A stretch of 64,000 bases of DNA, from the NCBI GenBank assembly GCA_938048185.1, contig CALIVT010000001.1, forward strand, positions 1 through 64,000. The letters are read 5' to 3'. Positions 9,697 to 17,728 of this stretch are shown here, one piece after another (position 1 is the first letter of the stretch; every line of letters begins with the position of its first letter). The notes under the pieces are model-generated. The model had not been told where the DNA came from and did not search any database. It worked only from the letters and a program-made list of their open reading frames with translations. This stretch comes from an uncultured Arenicella sp. GTDB lineage: Bacteria; Pseudomonadota; Gammaproteobacteria; Arenicellales; Arenicellaceae. Made by a program: the position numbers and the translations under genes.

Positions 9697-9898
9697 TTCT
9701 GCGGTCGACGATCTGCAAGTTAAAGTCGCTTTTCTAGAGGATTCTTTAGCGAAATTAAGCGACGAGTTTTATTTACAACAGCGTGAATTTAATCAACTTA
9801 AAAGTAACTATGCGGCCTTAATAGAAAAGATGCGTGGTATGCAAAGTGGTGATTCTGAACAAGCACAAATTTTAGATGACCGTCCGCCGCACTACTAG
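9689..9898 (+). CDS. slyX: SlyX family protein
   Basis: 69 residues from ATG 9689, overlapping the last 8 bp of glpK, so probably translationally coupled. The protein is a predicted coiled coil (DLQVKVAFLEDSLAKLSDEF ... FNQLKSNYAALIEKM) and ends in DRPPHY, the proline-rich ending typical of SlyX. The function of the family is unknown. Upstream in-frame codons (TTG 9680) are poor alternatives. Confidence 0.88.
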   Translation: MNDSAVDDLQVKVAFLEDSLAKLSDEFYLQQREFNQLKSNYAALIEKMRGMQSGDSEQAQILDDRPPHY

Positions 9899-9964
9899 AG
9901 CAATTATTTTAAAGGTTTTAAGCTGCTGTTTTAAAACGACTTATTCGAATATTGAATCTACTGG

Positions 9965-9998
9965 TTGACAATCTTAAAACTACTGTATAAATTAACAG
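9965..9998 (+). promoter_or_regulatory. recA promoter with LexA (SOS) box
   Basis: A perfect TTGACA lies at 9965-9970. It is followed by a TATAAA-like -10 (9986-9991, or TAAATT 9988-9993 at 17-bp spacing). Overlapping it is a perfect CTGT-N8-ACAG LexA operator (9983-9998, spacer ATAAATTA). The operator sits on the -10 element about 45 bp before the recA start, the classical arrangement for LexA repression. Confidence 0.9.
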
Positions 9999-10040
9999 CA
10001 TTACTCAAACACAGTTCCAAACCCATTACTGGAGACCACA

Positions 10041-11105
10041 ATGGATGACAATAAACAAAAAGCGCTAGATGCAGCGTTAATGCAAATTGAACGACAATAC
10101 GGAAAAGGGTCGGTCATGCGCTTGGGTGATGACCCAAAAAATGGTGAAGCCATCGACGTTATTTCAACTGGCTCAATTGGCCTAGACGCGGCGCTGGGTG
10201 TTGGCGGTTTACCGCAAGGCCGAGTTGTTGAAATTTACGGCCCTGAGTCGTCGGGTAAAACCACCTTGACTCTAGAATGTATTGCTCAAGCTCAGAAGAA
10301 GGGTTTGACTTGCGCGTTTATCGATGCCGAGCACGCGCTCGATCCACAATACGCGAAACGCTTAGGTGTGGACATTGATAACTTGCTGGTGTCACAGCCT
10401 GATACAGGCGAACAGGCATTGGAAATTGTCGACATGTTAGTGCGTTCTGCCGCTGTGGGCATGATCGTAGTCGACTCAGTTGCAGCGTTAACGCCTAAAG
10501 CTGAAATTGAAGGTGATATGGGTGATTCGCACATGGGGCTGCAAGCCCGTTTGTTGTCACAAGCCTTGCGCAAGTTGACGGGTAATATCCAAAAATCAAA
10601 CACCTTAGTTGTGTTTATCAATCAACTACGGATGAAGATTGGCGTAATGTTCGGTAACCCTGAAACCACCACTGGTGGTAATGCGTTGAAGTTCTACTCA
10701 TCTGTACGCTTAGATATTCGCCGCATTGGTGCAATTAAAAAGGGCGATGAGATATACGGTAACCAAACTCGCGTAAAAGTGGTTAAAAATAAGGTAGCCC
10801 CGCCGTTCAAACAAACCGAGTTCGATATCTTATACAATCAAGGTATATCACGTGAAAGCGAATTGATTAGCATCGGTGTCGATAATGACATCGTCGAGAA
10901 ATCAGGTGCGTGGTACAGCTACGACGGAACTCGCATTGGTCAAGGTAAAGACAATGTGCGTGATTTTCTAAGAGAGAACGTTGAAATGGCTCAGGAAATT
11001 GAGGTTAAGGTGCGTAACTCTCTGGGTATGGGAGAAAAGGGCGCGTCGCCTGAAGCTCCAAGCGTTAAAGCAACAGCCAAAGCTAAGGGTGATCAAGAGG
11101 CATAA
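10041..11105 (+). CDS. recA: Recombinase RecA
   Basis: 354 residues. RecA forms ATP-dependent filaments on single-stranded DNA for homologous recombination and triggers LexA self-cleavage in the SOS response. The Walker A is GPESSGKT (67-74); other hallmarks are [13 protein letters not shown], the L1/L2 DNA-binding loop regions around [12 protein letters not shown] and [16 protein letters not shown], and the NKVAPPFKQ polymerisation segment. A GGAGA ribosome site precedes ATG 10041. The C-terminal tail is alanine/lysine-rich rather than strongly acidic. It is followed by recX, as in many Proteobacteria. Confidence 0.99.
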   Translation: MDDNKQKALDAALMQIERQYGKGSVMRLGDDPKNGEAIDVISTGSIGLDAALGVGGLPQGRVVEIYGPESSGKTTLTLECIAQAQKKGLTCAFIDAEHALDPQYAKRLGVDIDNLLVSQPDTGEQALEIVDMLVRSAAVGMIVVDSVAALTPKAEIEGDMGDSHMGLQARLLSQALRKLTGNIQKSNTLVVFINQLRMKIGVMFGNPETTTGGNALKFYSSVRLDIRRIGAIKKGDEIYGNQTRVKVVKNKVAPPFKQTEFDILYNQGISRESELISIGVDNDIVEKSGAWYSYDGTRIGQGKDNVRDFLRENVEMAQEIEVKVRNSLGMGEKGASPEAPSVKATAKAKGDQEA

Positions 11106-11141
11106 GCCTCTAACTCTTTCGATGAGTTAAATTTGACACTA

Positions 11142-11170
11142 AGGAGGCACAAGGATAAAGCCTCCTGATG
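11142..11170 (+). terminator. Hairpin between recA and recX (attenuator-like)
   Basis: The arms AGGAGGC (11142-11148) and GCCTCCT (11160-11166) pair perfectly with an 11-nt loop. The following GATGTTTTA is only weakly T-rich, so this is more likely a partial terminator that lowers recX expression than a full stop, as known for recA-recX in E. coli. Confidence 0.5.
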
Positions 11171-11211
11171 TTTTAGATTAAACCGAATAAGTTCAGATAA
11201 GAGCAAGTAGT

Positions 11212-11979
11212 ATGCGCATTATTCAGCCATTAAGGCGCAGTGCTAACTCGAAGGCAGAGTTTAGTAAGTCAGAGACGAAAGAGCCTAAGCCCAACTCGGA
11301 ATTAGGCTCAAATTCGTTGACGCCTAAGAATCGTGATGAATGTAGTTCTGGTAAACATGAGTATCAAGCTAATGAGTCGCTGGATCACACAACGAGAGAG
11401 CGAGCAACTGTTGCGGCAGAACTTGCTCCAGGTAGAAAACGTAGACGCTCTGCGCTAGGCCACACCTTTACTCACGCTAACGGCCAAACAGCCGGTGAGC
11501 CATTAGAACTGGTCGTCGACCCTGCGAAAAAAGAGTTTAACGAATTATTTGCTCGTGGCGTCAGGCTGCTCGCAATGCGCGAGCACAGTGTTAAGGAGAT
11601 CACCAGTAAGCTATTTGATAAGTCGGACAGATCAGACTTAGTCCCCGCCGTAGTTGAAGACTTGCTTGAGAAGAAGTACTTATCCGACGAGCGGTTTACC
11701 GAAAGTTACGTTCGTGCACGTGGTAATCGTGGGTTTGGGCCGGTGAAAATTCGAACAGAACTGAAATCAAAAGGAATTAGTAGCGTTTTAATTCAAGAGC
11801 ACTTGAATGAGAGCGCCGCGCATTGGTTTGACAGTGCGGCCGCTCAATATCAGAAAAAGTATGGTGATGCGCCGGTAAGCGACTATAATAGCTGGACAAA
11901 GCGGGCGCGTTTTATGCAGAGTAGAGGCTTCACTATGGAGCACATTCACGTAACGCTACCGTCAGTTGAATTTGATTGA
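11212..11979 (+). CDS. recX: Regulatory protein RecX with a long N-terminal extension
   Basis: 255 residues. RecX binds RecA filaments and restrains their growth. The RecX core is the C-terminal 145 residues: FARGVRLLAMREHSVKEI, DLLEKKYLSDERFTESYVRA, NRGFGPVKIRTELKSKGIS, and the third three-helix repeat with SWTKRARFMQSRGFTMEHI. The first roughly 105 residues are unusual: low-complexity, rich in Ser, Glu, Asn and Lys, with a basic stretch GRKRRRSALGHTF. Typical RecX proteins are about 150-165 residues, so this extension is family-atypical. A later start inside the frame (there is no good ATG before the core) is not evident. Confidence 0.85.
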   Translation: MRIIQPLRRSANSKAEFSKSETKEPKPNSELGSNSLTPKNRDECSSGKHEYQANESLDHTTRERATVAAELAPGRKRRRSALGHTFTHANGQTAGEPLELVVDPAKKEFNELFARGVRLLAMREHSVKEITSKLFDKSDRSDLVPAVVEDLLEKKYLSDERFTESYVRARGNRGFGPVKIRTELKSKGISSVLIQEHLNESAAHWFDSAAAQYQKKYGDAPVSDYNSWTKRARFMQSRGFTMEHIHVTLPSVEFD

Positions 11980-12032
11980 CGCTTTACTGTACCGGTATGA
12001 ATTTCGTCTAAGATATCTTCGTTTAGAGAACA

Positions 12033-12239
12033 CTTAGGCTCGTATAGATTGCTCAGGCTCGTATAGATTGCTCAGGGCTTTTATTTACAGGCTCAAGGCT
12101 GTTATTTACAGGCTCAAGGCTGTTATTGTCAGGCTCAGGGCTGTTATTTATTGGCTCAAGGCTGTTACGGCTCAAGGCTGTTATAGCTCAAGGCTGTTAT
12201 AGCTCAAGGCTGTTATAGCTCAAGGCTGTCTATTCATTG
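12033..12239. repeat. Tandem-repeat array of 11 units (CTCAAGGCTGTTAT core) upstream of alaS
   Basis: Eleven head-to-tail units lie in the 409-bp gap between recX and alaS. Two 19-bp units (CTNAGGCTCGTATAGATTG) are followed by four 21-bp units (CTCARGGCTNTTATTNNNNGG), four 16-bp units (CTCAAGGCTGTTATAG) and a final 21-bp variant. Unit length shortens in steps along the array, which suggests local slippage and homogenisation. The rest of the gap (12240-12388) holds the alaS leader with an AT-rich TTTAATTTTAATTAAA segment; I see no other gene. No long ORF runs through the array. Confidence 0.92.
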
Positions 12240-12388
12240 CGCCGACCGAAAGGATCAAGGTCAGCTGAATGTTGGACAATGCCGTTGCATATGTATTCGC
12301 GTTTTCCTCGTAATTGATTTAATTTTAATTAAACGCGGCTCGCTTTATATGAGGCGCTAAACCCTGTTATAAAACCGCCGACCCCTTT

Positions 12389-14986
12389 ATGAAGACCGCA
12401 GAGTTGAGACAACGTTTTATCGAGTTTTTTCAAGATAAAGACCATCGCAGTATTCCCAGTAGTTCACTCGTTCCTGGTAACGACCCGACTTTGTTGTTTA
12501 CCAACGCAGGAATGGTTCAGTTTAAGGACGTTTTCCTTGGACAGGAAGTTACTGACTACAAGCGAGCTGTAACCTCGCAACGTTGTGTGCGCGCTGGTGG
12601 CAAGCACAACGACCTAGAGAACGTTGGTTACACTGCACGGCACCATACTTTTTTCGAAATGCTCGGCAACTTTAGCTTTGGTGACTATTTTAAAGAAGAT
12701 GCGATTAAGTTTGCTTGGCAATTCTTAACCAAGGAACTGGGTTTACCAGAAGAGAAGCTTTGGATAACCGTATACGACCAAGACCCTGAAGCCGAAGATA
12801 TTTGGCTTAATAAAATGGGCGTTAGCCCCGAACGTTTCTCGAGAATTGGTGAGAAAGATAATTTTTGGTCGATGGGCGACGTTGGGCCATGTGGCCCTTG
12901 TAGTGAAATATTTTATGACCACGGTGAGCAATATTGGGGTGGCCCTCCAGGTACGCCGGAAGAGGATGGCGATAGGTACATCGAAATTTGGAACCTAGTA
13001 TTCATGCAATTTAACCGCAGCAAAGATGGTTCGCTAGACCCATTGCCCAAGCCCTCGGTGGACACCGGCATGGGCTTAGAACGCATCGCCGCGGTAATGC
13101 AGCATGTCAACAATAATTATGAGATCGATCTATTTGATAACCTGATTAGTGAAATTTGTAAGGTTATTGGCAGCGAAGATCGGAAGCATCATTCAGTGAG
13201 GGTGATTGCAGACCATATTCGCTCATGCTCATTCATGATCACGGATGGCGTGATTCCATCAAATGAGGGGCGAGGCTATGTGCTGCGACGCATTATTCGT
13301 CGAGCCATTCGGCATGGCTATCAGCTTGGCGGCCAAACACCGTTCTTTTATAAGCTTGTTGGTGCGCTCGCTACCGAAATGGGGGCCGCATACCCAGAGT
13401 TACTCGAAAAGAAAAGCGTGATTGAAGCTGCACTGAAAAAAGAAGAAATGCGCTTTGCTGAAACCCTAGAGCAAGGTTTGAAAATTTTTGAAGCTAAAGT
13501 CGCCAATCTAGAGTCAGACACTGTGCCAGGCGATCTGGTTTTTATGCTTTATGATACCTACGGCTTCCCGGCAGATTTAACCGCAGATGTCGCTCGAGAA
13601 CGCAAAATGGTGATTGATCAGGACGGTTTTGAGACATTAATGGAGCAACAACGTGAGCGAGCTCGGTCCAGTAGTCAGTTTGCGGCCCAAGGCGACGTAT
13701 CTATTGACGTCGAAACGCCAACTGAATTTACCGGCTACAACCACCTAAAAGGCCGCGGTAAGATTTTAGCTATCCAAGTCGATGGCTCTGACGTTGAGGC
13801 TGTTGTTTCTAAGTCTGAGCTGATCGTTGTGTTAGACAGCACTTCGTTTTACGCGGAAGGTGGCGGCCAGGTTGGCGATGAAGGTGTTATACGAAGTGGC
13901 ACGGCCGAAATTCGAGTAAGTGATTGTCGTAAGTTGCCTAATGGCGCTTATATGCATTTTGGTACCTTGGTATATGGTGCAATTAAAGTAGGTGATACGT
14001 TGGATGTAGAGGTGGATCCAGAGGCGCGTTACGCCGCCGCCGCTAACCACTCAGCGACACACTTACTTCACGCGGCCTTAAAAAAAGTATTGGGTGATCA
14101 CGTACAGCAAAAAGGCTCGCTTGTAAGCCCAACTCGTTTTCGTTTTGACTTTTCGCATGACGCGCCTGTAAGCGTGGCGCAAATTGCCGAGATCGAAGCT
14201 CTCGTAAACGCTGAGGTCTTTGCACAGCACCCGGTTACCGAGAAGGTTATGGCGATTGACGACGCGAAAGCGGCTGGTGCCGAAGCATTGTTTGGTGAGA
14301 AATATGGTGCTGAGGTTCGTACTATCACAATGAGCGATTTTTCGTTTGAGCTCTGTGGTGGCACGCACGTTAGCAATACGTCCGAAATCGGTTTATTCAA
14401 GATTGTTGCTGAATCAGGCGTAGCGGCGGGTGTTCGTCGTGTTGAGGCGGTCACTCGTCGTGCCGCGCTCGATTGGGCAAACGAGCAACAAGCCTTGCTT
14501 ACCGACGCCTCTAGTTTATTAAAAACTGACGCGCCAAGTTTGAGCAAGCGCATCGAACAGCTGCAAACGAACATTAAGGCACTCGAAGCCGATAAGAAGA
14601 AGTTGCAACAAATGATCGCGAGCGGTGCGGGCGGTCAAAACTTAGACTCTAAGATTAAGCAGCTTGGAGACGTTACCCTTCTGGCAGCTATTTTAGAGGG
14701 CGCAGATAAAGGCTTACTGCGAGACACTATTGACAAATTTAGAGATAAACACGCGAACGGCATTATTGTGTTAGGCGCCGAGATTGACGGCAAGGTCAAA
14801 TTGTCTGCGGGTGTTGCCAAGGCAATTTCAAAGCAGTACCCAGCAGGTAAAATTATTCAACATATTACGGCTTTGGCGAACGGCCGTGGCGGTGGTCGTC
14901 CTGATATGGCCGAAGGTGGAATTCCCAACGCGGCAGATCTTGAAACGTGCCTCGCGGCAGTTGAGCCATGGCTACTCGAGCAATAG
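12389..14986 (+). CDS. alaS: Alanine--tRNA ligase AlaS
   Basis: 865 residues, class II synthetase that charges tRNA-Ala and edits mischarged Ser/Gly. The N-terminal catalytic domain has TNAGMVQFKDVFLG, HHTFFEMLGNFSFGDYF and GPCGPCSEIFYD. The editing domain carries the zinc site His554/His558 (HSATHLLH) and Cys656/His660 (CGGTH). A coiled region and the C-Ala domain (GGGGRPDMAEGG type) complete it. Length matches E. coli AlaS (876). It starts at ATG 12389 and the ribosome site is weak. Confidence 0.98.
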   Translation: MKTAELRQRFIEFFQDKDHRSIPSSSLVPGNDPTLLFTNAGMVQFKDVFLGQEVTDYKRAVTSQRCVRAGGKHNDLENVGYTARHHTFFEMLGNFSFGDYFKEDAIKFAWQFLTKELGLPEEKLWITVYDQDPEAEDIWLNKMGVSPERFSRIGEKDNFWSMGDVGPCGPCSEIFYDHGEQYWGGPPGTPEEDGDRYIEIWNLVFMQFNRSKDGSLDPLPKPSVDTGMGLERIAAVMQHVNNNYEIDLFDNLISEICKVIGSEDRKHHSVRVIADHIRSCSFMITDGVIPSNEGRGYVLRRIIRRAIRHGYQLGGQTPFFYKLVGALATEMGAAYPELLEKKSVIEAALKKEEMRFAETLEQGLKIFEAKVANLESDTVPGDLVFMLYDTYGFPADLTADVARERKMVIDQDGFETLMEQQRERARSSSQFAAQGDVSIDVETPTEFTGYNHLKGRGKILAIQVDGSDVEAVVSKSELIVVLDSTSFYAEGGGQVGDEGVIRSGTAEIRVSDCRKLPNGAYMHFGTLVYGAIKVGDTLDVEVDPEARYAAAANHSATHLLHAALKKVLGDHVQQKGSLVSPTRFRFDFSHDAPVSVAQIAEIEALVNAEVFAQHPVTEKVMAIDDAKAAGAEALFGEKYGAEVRTITMSDFSFELCGGTHVSNTSEIGLFKIVAESGVAAGVRRVEAVTRRAALDWANEQQALLTDASSLLKTDAPSLSKRIEQLQTNIKALEADKKKLQQMIASGAGGQNLDSKIKQLGDVTLLAAILEGADKGLLRDTIDKFRDKHANGIIVLGAEIDGKVKLSAGVAKAISKQYPAGKIIQHITALANGRGGGRPDMAEGGIPNAADLETCLAAVEPWLLEQ

Positions 14987-15328
14987 TTTCTTTGACTACG
15001 CTTTCTGGTTAATTCTGGTGGAGCTAATCATTGGGTGACGAGCTAATTACTTGACCTTCGCTTATTTTTACAATAAATGAGCGCGCAATGCCGTACGTAT
15101 TTAGCCGTCACCAACGGATGATTAGTGAGGTCGGAGCCAGTGATTCTGTCTCGTATCCGTTGCAAGAGGTTGTTCAAAGGCTTGAAAGCTAGCTCAGTGT
15201 TGATCGATTTGACTATAAAGTTTGCATAAAACTCAGAATAAACAGGACAGGGATTTACACTTGCCAAGAAACCATGTTTAATCGCGCTCGGCCTTTGAAT
15301 TAGTTAAATCGGGTGTTCCCGAGAAATA
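14987..15328. other. Intergenic region alaS-lysC; small hairpin at the lysC ribosome site
   Basis: There is no convincing gene in 342 bp. A short hairpin TCGGG-TGTT-CCCGA (15309-15322) ends 6 nt before the lysC ATG and covers the place where a ribosome site would be. I do not see the conserved elements of a lysine riboswitch. Short reverse-strand frames here look like chance. Confidence 0.5.
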
Positions 15329-16552
15329 ATGACCCTAATTGTAGAAAAATTTGGCGGCACCTCAGTTGGTTCGGTTGAGCGAATTAATGCGGTGGCTGAT
15401 CATCTGGTAAAAAAGTTCGCCGAGGGCGAGCAATTAGTCGTCGTCGTTTCGGCGATGAGCGGCGAGACTAACCGCCTTATCAAACTCGCCAATGATATAA
15501 CTGAAAAACCCTCCGCTCGTGAGATGGATGTGCTGGTTTCAACGGGTGAGCAAGTTACTATCGCTCTGTTATCGATGGCGCTGCAAGAGCGTGAACAAGC
15601 CGCACGTTCCTACACTGGCGGGCAGGTATCCATCAAAACTGATGGTGTACATTCGCGCGCACGCATTCTTGAAATTGACGCTAAAAAAATAAGAAGTGAC
15701 TTAGACAAAGGGCGAATAGTTGTTGTCGCTGGTTTTCAGGGAATCGATTCGTCTGGCAACATCACCACGCTGGGTCGCGGTGGCTCGGATACAACTGCGG
15801 TGGCGATTGCCGCCGCGCTCAAAGCCGATGAATGTCGAATTTATACCGACGTCGATGGTATTTATACGACCGACCCGAGAGTTGTTCCGCAGGCGCGTCG
15901 TTTAGAAAGTATTACGGCTGAGGAAATGTTGGAACTATCCAGTCTTGGCGCCAAAGTATTGCAAACTCGCTCAGTTGAATTTGCTGGAAAATATCATGTT
16001 CCGCTGCGAGTGCTATCGTCTTTCGTCGATGGGCCGGGAACACTTATTACTTATGAAGAAGAGGGCAGCTCAATGGAAGCTCCATTAATTTCGGGTATTG
16101 CGTTTCAGCGCGATGAAGCAAAGTTAACAATTCGTGGTATTCCTGATCACCCTGGTATTGCCCATCAAGTTTTAGGCCCGATTTCTGAGGCCCATATAAA
16201 TGTAGATGTGATCATTCAAAATGCGAGCGCTAAAGGGCAAACCGACCTTACGTTTACCGTGCCGCGCGATGACTACGAATCGTGTATGGAAATCTTAAAC
16301 GGTTTGGTTACTGAGCTTGGTGCCAGAGACGTAAAAGGGGACGATAGGATAGCGAAAATTTCCATCGTGGGTGTTGGCATGCGCTCACACACTGGCGTCG
16401 CAAATACGATGTTTAAAACCTTGGCTGATCACGATATTAATATCCAAATGATCTCGACGTCTGAGATTAAAGTGTCAGTAATTATAGACGAGACTCATCT
16501 AGAGCGCGCAGTACAAACCTTGCATAAAGCGTTTGATTTGGACTCGGTTTAG
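15329..16552 (+). CDS. lysC: Aspartate kinase LysC
   Basis: 407 residues, phosphorylates aspartate as the first step to lysine, threonine and methionine. The kinase domain begins with VEKFGGTSVGS and contains GFQGID, LGRGGSDTTAVAIAAAL and YTDVDGIYTTDPR. Two ACT regulatory domains follow (about 265-407; DHPGIAHQVLGPISEAHINVD and VGVGMRSHTGVANTMFKTL), so feedback by Lys/Thr is likely. It is the monofunctional type found in Pseudomonas and in many marine gammaproteobacteria, not fused to homoserine dehydrogenase; hom is a separate gene at 50.9 kb. The AUG lies behind a small hairpin and has only a poor Shine-Dalgarno sequence. Confidence 0.95.
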   Translation: MTLIVEKFGGTSVGSVERINAVADHLVKKFAEGEQLVVVVSAMSGETNRLIKLANDITEKPSAREMDVLVSTGEQVTIALLSMALQEREQAARSYTGGQVSIKTDGVHSRARILEIDAKKIRSDLDKGRIVVVAGFQGIDSSGNITTLGRGGSDTTAVAIAAALKADECRIYTDVDGIYTTDPRVVPQARRLESITAEEMLELSSLGAKVLQTRSVEFAGKYHVPLRVLSSFVDGPGTLITYEEEGSSMEAPLISGIAFQRDEAKLTIRGIPDHPGIAHQVLGPISEAHINVDVIIQNASAKGQTDLTFTVPRDDYESCMEILNGLVTELGARDVKGDDRIAKISIVGVGMRSHTGVANTMFKTLADHDINIQMISTSEIKVSVIIDETHLERAVQTLHKAFDLDSV

Positions 16553-16683
16553 TCACAAATTGTTACTCAGCGTTAAGAGTCGCGTAAGGTACAGAAATAC
16601 TCGTTTCCTATGTTACACTTTGCCCAATCGCTTGTGGGGGATGTCGGCGCGTAAAGTTAATTAAAAAAGGAGAAGTAAAGCTA

Positions 16684-16709
16684 GAAATAGTAAATTATTT
16701 CCCTATAAT
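16684..16709 (+). promoter_or_regulatory. Candidate csrA promoter with an internal dyad
   Basis: A perfect -10 TATAAT (16704-16709) is followed by a GC-rich stretch, but no good -35 is present at 17 bp. Immediately upstream is a dyad GAAATA-N6-TATTTC (16684-16689 and 16696-16701) in the spacer/-35 region, which could be an operator or explain a weak -35 that needs an activator. The -10 lies about 115 bp before the csrA start. Confidence 0.45.
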
Positions 16710-16825
16710 ACGCGCACTTGTCTATGAGTGGCTAGATACAGGGTGGGTTTTGGAGACAAACTTTGTAGTGCTTCCGATTTGTTACATTTAGAGCAAATCA
16801 AGATAAGTTTAGATTGGAGATCGTA

Positions 16826-17116
16826 ATGTTAATTTTGACTCGACGTATTAACGAAACTCTCAACATTGGTGATGACGTGCAAGTTACTGTTCTTGGTATC
16901 AAGGGCAATCAAGTACGCATTGGTATTGACGCGCCACGCGACGTGCCAGTTCACCGTGAAGAGATTTACCAAAGAATTAAGCGCGAAGAACGCGGCGAAG
17001 ACGAAAGTAAGAGCAGCGTAAGTGATAGCGGAGCCGGTAGAGATGATTACAGTAGTGATCATGATTATCGTGGAGCTGACTATTTCGCAGACGATGATTC
17101 GGTAGGTAATAAGTAG
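16826..17116 (+). CDS. csrA: Carbon storage regulator CsrA with an acidic C-terminal extension
   Basis: 96 residues from ATG 16826; GGAG (16816-16819) sits 6 bp upstream, so the longer in-frame TTG start at 16814 is unlikely. CsrA is a dimeric RNA-binding protein that blocks or stabilises mRNAs at GGA motifs. The core is [35 protein letters not shown], and [13 protein letters not shown] with the conserved L4/R44 RNA-contact residues. Usual length is about 60-65; here about 30 extra residues follow, rich in Asp, Ser, Gly and Tyr ([16 protein letters not shown]). Position upstream of tRNA-Ser and tRNA-Arg is conserved in gammaproteobacteria. Confidence 0.95.
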   Translation: MLILTRRINETLNIGDDVQVTVLGIKGNQVRIGIDAPRDVPVHREEIYQRIKREERGEDESKSSVSDSGAGRDDYSSDHDYRGADYFADDDSVGNK

Positions 17117-17168
17117 TAAAAAGCGATTGTTTAGTTGGTAACCACTAAGTGCCAACTAAATGATTATT

Positions 17169-17198
17169 AAAATTTACGCAGTGATCTGCGTAAATTTT
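17169..17198. terminator. 13-bp perfect hairpin between csrA and tRNA-Ser
   Basis: The arms AAAATTTACGCAG (17169-17181) and CTGCGTAAATTTT (17186-17198) pair perfectly around a TGAT loop. The A/T ends make it look like a bidirectional terminator for csrA, but it also ends 13 nt before the mature 5' end of tRNA-Ser, so it may be a processing element in the tRNA leader. Confidence 0.55.
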
Positions 17199-17211
17199 AA
17201 ACAATTAAGAC

Positions 17212-17304
17212 GGAGAAGTGGCCGAGTGGCTGAAGGCGCTCCCCTGCTAAGGGAGTATAGGGTTTATAGCTCTATCGAGGGTTCGAATCCCTCCTTCTCC
17301 GCCA
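17212..17304 (+). tRNA. tRNA-Ser(GCT)
   Basis: A 93-nt class II tRNA. The acceptor GGAGAAG pairs with CTTCTCC, then G and encoded CCA. The anticodon loop CTGCTAA gives GCT, reading AGC/AGU. A long variable arm (around TATAGGGTTTATAGCTCTA) is typical of tRNA-Ser. The T loop is GGTTCGAATCC. Location after csrA is as in E. coli (serV). Confidence 0.97.
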
Positions 17305-17651
17305 TTAATAGATCGGCTTTTAGTAACAGGTTTCTTCTATGAAGCGTTTACTAGTGCTTTGATTTATTAGTCTTGAAGTAAGTACTTAATGTAAGTGCTT
17401 AATATAAGTGCTTAATATAAGTGCTTAGGCAGTTTTAATGAGAGAAATCTCGTTGGTTTGAAAAAAAGTTGGGATCGACTTTGCGCGTTCCAAAGTTTGC
17501 TTGTAAGCGGACCGATAGCGCCAAGGTACAAATTAACCCCACGCTAAATTCGAGCGTAGTTTTGGTTCGCTATTTAGTACTGAAAAATTATTAAACAGAA
17601 GCTTGATTAAGGAACGAATTTACCTTACTCTCACGCTCCTTGAAAAGACAC
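17305..17651. repeat. tRNA spacer with four 13-bp tandem units (17378-17429)
   Basis: The 347-bp gap between tRNA-Ser and tRNA-Arg holds no gene. At 17378-17429 four 13-bp units run head to tail: GTAAGTACTTAAT, GTAAGTGCTTAAT, ATAAGTGCTTAAT, ATAAGTGCTTAGG. Near the end, AAGGA (about 17610) can pair with TCCTT (17637-17641), ending 10 nt before the tRNA-Arg 5' end. Confidence 0.75.
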
Positions 17652-17728
17652 GCGCATGTAGCTCAGCTGGATAGAGTACCTGGCTACGAACCAGGCGGTC
17701 GGAGGTTCGAATCCTTCCATGCGCGCCA
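17652..17728 (+). tRNA. tRNA-Arg(ACG)
   Basis: 77 nt. The acceptor GCGCATG pairs with CATGCGC, followed by G and encoded CCA. The anticodon stem-loop CTGGC-TACGAAC-CAG gives ACG, the inosine-modified Arg anticodon reading CGU/CGC/CGA. It has a canonical D arm (AGCTCAGCTGGATAGAG) and T loop. Its last 19 nt are duplicated 167 bp downstream. Confidence 0.97.

Noticed and set aside
12033-12239. CRISPR array
   Set aside because: Units are directly adjacent with no unique spacers and differ in length; no cas genes are near.
14078-14574. Reverse-strand frames of up to 158 codons in alaS
   Set aside because: They are shadows; alaS has full motif conservation in the forward frame.
15309-15328. Lysine riboswitch before lysC
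   Set aside because: Only a 5-bp hairpin is visible; the multi-helix lysine aptamer elements are not seen in the 340-bp leader.
17160-17342. Forward 60-codon frame over tRNA-Ser
   Set aside because: It reads through the tRNA (RSGRVAEGAPLL, EGSNPSFS), a standard artefact.
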